Shown: piece after piece, positions 60,401-64,000 of the stretch
Numbering within the stretch: the stretch's first letter is position 1
Layout of the letters: each line of letters begins with the position of its first letter
The notes under the pieces: generated by a model
Told to the model about the DNA's origin: nothing
Database searches by the model: none
What the model saw: the letters and a program-made list of their open reading frames with translations, nothing else
Position numbers and translations under genes: made by a program
DNA from: Helicostylum pulchrum
Taxonomy: Eukaryota > Mucoromycota > Mucoromycetes > Mucorales > Mucoraceae
NCBI GenBank assembly: GCA_025677825.1
Contig: JAIXMO010000026.1
Coordinates: 310,001-374,000 of the forward strand
Length of the DNA: 64,000 bases
Reading direction: 5' to 3'

Positions 60401-61017
60401 ACGAAGAAAATACCGCTGCCGATTACTTCGGTGAACAATTATTAAGTGCTGGTTATAACTATCACGGTAACGAAGCCATGTACTCTGGTATTACTGGTGA
60501 AGAAATGAAGATGGATATTTATATTGGTGTAAGTTTTATTTATTATTATAAAAAAAAAAAAGAATAGGATAGTAACATTTTTTTATAATTATTGTAGGTT
60601 GTTTATTATCAACGTCTTAGACATATGGTTAACGATAAGTTCCAGGTCCGTACAACAGGTCCTGTTCACAACCTTACTATGCAACCTGTTAAGGGTCGTA
60701 AGAGACATGGTGGTATTCGTTTCGGTGAGATGGAACGTGATTCATTGCTTGCTCACGGTACTAGTTACTTGCTTCAAGATCGTCTTATGAACTGTTCCGA
60801 TTACTCTCAAGCATACGTTTGTCGTCTCTGTGGTTCATTAGCATCTCCTATTTGTACAAAGATTGTCTCTACTTTAGGTAACCGTCGTACTTATGAATGT
60901 AGAACTTGTGGTACATCAAAGGGTATCGATTTGATTGCTATTCCTTACGTATTCAGATATCTTACAACTGAATTAATGAGTATGGGTATTAAATTAAACT
61001 TGGGTATTAAGCCTTAA
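57424..61017 (+). CDS. RPA135: RNA polymerase I second-largest subunit, 1150 aa
   Basis: Three exons: 57424-58705, 58778-60528 and 60598-61017. Polymerase beta-type blocks in order: protrusion/lobe ([60 protein letters not shown]), the fork ([20 protein letters not shown]), the hybrid-binding domain ([34 protein letters not shown]) and the C-terminal zinc finger CRLCG...CRTCG. The choice of Pol I over Pol II/III rests on the SECRERL..YRGKL segment, the [10 protein letters not shown] spacing and the ending [19 protein letters not shown]. Role: catalytic-core partner of RPA190 for rRNA synthesis in the nucleolus. Slightly shorter than yeast (1,203 aa), mainly at the N-terminus. Confidence 0.93.
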
Positions 61018-61464
61018 AGTTTTTTTCTTTCTGTTTATTTTTCATCTTTTTATCTTCACTTTTCATTTTTTTTATAATTATACTTACCGCACCCACACAC
61101 TCTCTCTCTCTCGTTCTCTCGCTCTTCCTCTCTTTCACCGTTTATTTTGTCTTTTTAGCTTTTTTTTTATAAAGAAAACAAACCATTTTTAGATCCCATA
61201 CACCCTTTTTTTATATATTCATATTTGTTTTTTTAAAAAAAAGTCCCAATAAATGCATTATTTCAAAATCACTTGTTGGGAAGTAGGAAATTTTTTTAGA
61301 TTTTGACTAAAAAGATATAGTTTTTAATTCGAACTTGTATAATATTTACGCAAATAATACAAATAACTATTATAAACTTTGTTTAATGTTTTTTTTTATC
61401 ATATAAATAATATACTTTATTGAATATGCTTTTTTATCACTTATTTTATTTTTCTTAATCAACC
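61018..61464. other. Intergenic region
   Basis: 3' flank of RPA135, rich in CT repeats (61100-61140), and promoter side of the chitin deacetylase gene with an ATATAAATAATATAC element about 65 bp before the ATG. Nothing else. Confidence 0.45.
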
Positions 61465-62960
61465 ATGGTCGCTTCTTTTCTAATAGCACTACCGTCATTT
61501 ATAATGATAGTAGCCGCTACTACTACACCTACTGAACCACCCAAAGTCAACCGAATAGATTACGTACAAACCTCACCAGCCTGGCTATCTAATATCAAAG
61601 GGCCATCCTACGTCGCCTCGGGGTACCCATTTGAAGAAGAGATAAAAGCGGGACCACTGCCAAAGACCGGATTTAAACTAAACCTTCGATCTTACCCAGA
61701 ACCCAATAAACAACCACCTATCAACCATCCAGAAGTACAAGCCGTATTAAAGCAACTAGATATGTCCAAAGTTGGTACAGCTCCACCTCGTATTGTAAAA
61801 GATTGGGTATTAGATATCACACATTATCCAGCTCAAGAAGACCCCGATTGTTGGTGGTCAGCTAGTCTCTGTAAGAAGCCAAAAATTAGTTATATTCCTG
61901 AAGATATCTCGTTTTGTCCTAATAAAGGTGACTGGGGATTGAATTACGACGATGGTCCTTACAAGTTTTGGTATCCTACGACTGAATTAGATAAAAAGTT
62001 TGATCAACCAAGGTTTTATAACTTTTTAGTCGATTCTGCAAATAAACAAAAAGCAACTTTGTTTTGTAAGTTTTTTTTTTTTATCGTGTATATATGCATA
62101 TGTTTGTTTAATATCTTTTACAGTTGTAGGATCAAATGTTATTAAATTTCCTATAGCTGCTCAAAGAGCATTAGGTGATGGTCATACTATCTGTTCTCAT
62201 ACTTGGTCTCATCCTCAAATGACAAGTTTAACCAATGAAGAAATAGTTGCTCAACTTTATTGGACTCAAAAAGCTATCAAGGAATCACTAGGTATTACAC
62301 CAAAGTGTTGGAGACCTCCTTACGGCGATGTAGACGATCGTGTACGTGCTATCGCTTGGCAAATGGGTATGAGAACTATTCTTTGGGATCAAGATTCAAA
62401 TGATTGGAATTTAGTAAGTACTTTATATAAAAAAAGTGTCACTATCTAATACATTTATTTCTTTTTCTTTTTTCTTAGTTTGTTATGAAGGGAAGAGGTC
62501 ATCTTAAACCCGAAGTTATTGATGCGTATTTCAAAACATGGATTAACAACCGTGCAATTAACAATGATACAGAACACGGCCATATTACTTTAGTAAGTAT
62601 TATTTTTTTCCCCTTTTAAAAAACTTAAACTAACAATTACTTTAGCAACATGAAAATAGTAATGCTACCATTCTTATCTCTGAAAAATGGTTACCGGAAC
62701 TTCAAAAGAGCTTTAACGTAATGCCAATTCATCAATGTATAAATGATGCTCACCCATACTGGGAAGAATCATGGGTTTATCCTACATTAGATACTCCAGA
62801 CCCTACTCGCTATCATAAAGTTGACCCTCCTATTTCCAAGTACGAACCTGGTGACGATGATGACGATAAGTTATACTCTGGCACTTCCCAGGTCTTTATT
62901 TCTTCAAGTGTCAATGCCATAATAGGCTTGTTAATATATATCATCATTGGTTTTTTATAG
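61465..62960 (+). CDS. Chitin deacetylase (carbohydrate esterase family 4), GPI-type, 439 aa
   Basis: Four exons: 61465-62065, 62124-62413, 62479-62592 and 62646-62960. N-terminal signal peptide (VASFLIALPSFIMIVAA). NodB motifs are complete: motif 1 LNYDDGP (about residue 160), motif 2 HTWSHPQM with both metal His, motif 3 RPPYGDVDDR, motif 4 ILWDQDSNDW, motif 5 ITLQHE. A short hydrophobic C-terminal tail (SVNAIIGLLIYIIIGFL) after a Ser/Gly stretch suggests a GPI anchor. Reaction: hydrolysis of N-acetyl groups of chitin to give chitosan, the main wall polymer of Mucorales. Acts at the cell surface or periplasm. Confidence 0.94.
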
Positions 62961-63549
62961 AATAAATATTTGTCTAAACAAACAAAGAAAAAAAAAGTAT
63001 CTGCATCTCCTTTTTACCAATCGAGTAATTTAAAATGAATAGAAGTGCGTCCATCAAAAAAAAAATAAAAAATTAAAATGAATAATGAGTTATATTTTAA
63101 CAGTTATTTTAATTGCTTTTTTTTTTTCGTTAGACCAAATGACTCTTTTTGTTTATTATCATTTCATCTAATAACAGTTATAATTAGTATTATCACACCA
63201 AAAATCCGCAGCGTTTTTTAAAAAAAATCCTTTGGTGTGATTTTGTTAGATTTTTTGAAACCTGTATTAATTGTTTACATCATGTAAACCGTAAAAAAAA
63301 AAAAGACTCTTTCTGTTTTGTCAACTTCTTTTTTGAATGACACAAACTGACGCGTAAATCTGTCAATAAGATCGAGATTATCTCTCATCAATGAGATACG
63401 CTTAAAAAAAACAAGTAGCACGATATATTAAGATCTTGTTCATCTTGTTTTTATTTCTTAAAACGTTTATTCATTGTAGGATAATATTTTTTACCTTAAG
63501 ATAACGGGTTGATAAAAAATAATACAGCAAAAGAATGATTTATTTGTGT
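62961..63549. other. Intergenic region between convergent genes
   Basis: No gene. Contains an imperfect inverted pair AATCACACCAAAGGA-like around 63195-63242 (CACACCAAAA ... TTTGGTGTGA), which could form a cruciform or a bidirectional 3'-end hairpin. Confidence 0.4.
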
Positions 63550-64000
63550 TTAAAGTAAACCGAGCCCATAATAACCATTATATATTTTACGATTTTCCTC
63601 GGCTTCTGGATCAATATAACTTGTGGCACTCTTTTTATAATAATTGAGTTCGGCTTGTAACAACTGTTGACGTCCTTCTACATCAAATACATTGATATCT
63701 TAAAAAATTTAAATCAAGTTAAAACTTCTTTCATACACACAAATATACATATATTTTTCTTACCTTGGTTGTACATGGGGAATTTAAAAAAATGTTTTTT
63801 ATAAATGGTGGTATATTCATCGATTTCATCCTTTGTTAGATCCTTTTTCGATTTCTTTAAAGTATAACATAACGGTACAATATTTGTTCCCAAATTATGT
63901 TTATCGCAGTAACGAACCAAAGTTAATTTCATATGAGGATCAGGATTATACCAACAAGAGATACCTAATTCATCCAATTGATCTCTAGGTATCAATGGTT
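63550..64000 (-). CDS. 3' end of an unknown gene, cut by window edge
   Basis: Two exons are visible on the minus strand: 64000-63764 (open to the edge) and 63698-63550, with donor GTAAGA and acceptor TTTAAG. The frame passes through and ends at a TAA. The visible 128 residues read LDELGISCWYNPDPHMKLTL then CDKHNLGTNIVPLCYTLKKS and, after the junction, DINVFDVEGRQQLLQAELNY, ending YNGYYGLGLL. There are no membrane segments. I do not recognise the family. Splicing in frame and the conserved-looking aromatic content support a real gene. Confidence 0.6.

Noticed and set aside
57424..61017. RNA polymerase II RPB2 as the identity
   Set aside because: The N-terminal and C-terminal blocks ([17 protein letters not shown]) and the length fit Pol I RPA135 better than Pol II or III.

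Overview
The window looks like nuclear DNA of a Mucoromycota fungus, most likely Mucorales. Intergenic DNA is AT-rich with long poly(T)/poly(A) runs. Introns are mostly 45-130 nt with GTAAGT-like donors, CTAAY-like branch sites and TAG/CAG acceptors. The gene set is fungal: a group III HAMP-array histidine kinase, PKA catalytic subunit, chitin deacetylase, Tof1/Swi1 and RNA polymerase I subunit 2. No tRNA, rRNA or CRISPR array was recognised. Gene models below were joined by hand: reading frame was kept across every proposed splice site, but no transcript data were available.

Layout. 1-5080 (-): N-terminal part of a histidine kinase with at least 14 HAMP/linker units of exactly 276 bp. 5845-6471 (+): homeodomain factor. 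6.5-10.3 kb: gene-poor. 10.3-11.7 kb (+): ADP-ribosylglycohydrolase. 12.0-13.8 kb (-): F-box protein. 14.2-14.7 kb (+): orphan 123-aa protein. 17.0-19.1 kb (+): acyl-CoA synthetase with a 5-nt exon. 19.7-21.2 kb (+): RNF121-type RING membrane protein. 22.6-24.1 kb (+): PKA catalytic subunit. 25.3-28.7 kb (+): Suv4-20/Set9-type SET methyltransferase. 31.4-32.0 kb (+): Pho80-like cyclin. 33.0-35.3 kb (+): four-CBS/PB1 tail-anchored protein. 35.4-38.3 kb (-): Timeless/Tof1. 43.1-45.0 kb (-): myo-inositol transporter with a cysteine-rich loop. 46.9-49.1 kb (+): protein with a PD-(D/E)XK-like motif. 55.3-57.2 kb (+): SS18/SSXT-domain, Q-rich protein. 57.4-61.0 kb (+): Pol I RPA135. 61.5-63.0 kb (+): chitin deacetylase. 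63.6-64.0 kb (-): 3' end of an unknown gene.

The host genes are ordinary housekeeping and regulatory genes, with no operon-like logic. The unusual layer is the mobile-element debris between them. Four broken loci (15.6-15.9, 29.3-31.2, 38.6-39.6 and 54.3-54.8 kb) read as relics of Fanzor-like (eukaryotic TnpB-related) proteins. Three of them end at the same 18-nt hairpin, CCAAAGTTACCGCTTTGG or a close variant. Around them lie a 5'-truncated LINE, a broken Tc1/mariner transposase, a truncated HSPA12/Hsp70-like fragment and several short dispersed repeats. The Fanzor assignment rests on motif recognition by eye and needs a profile search.
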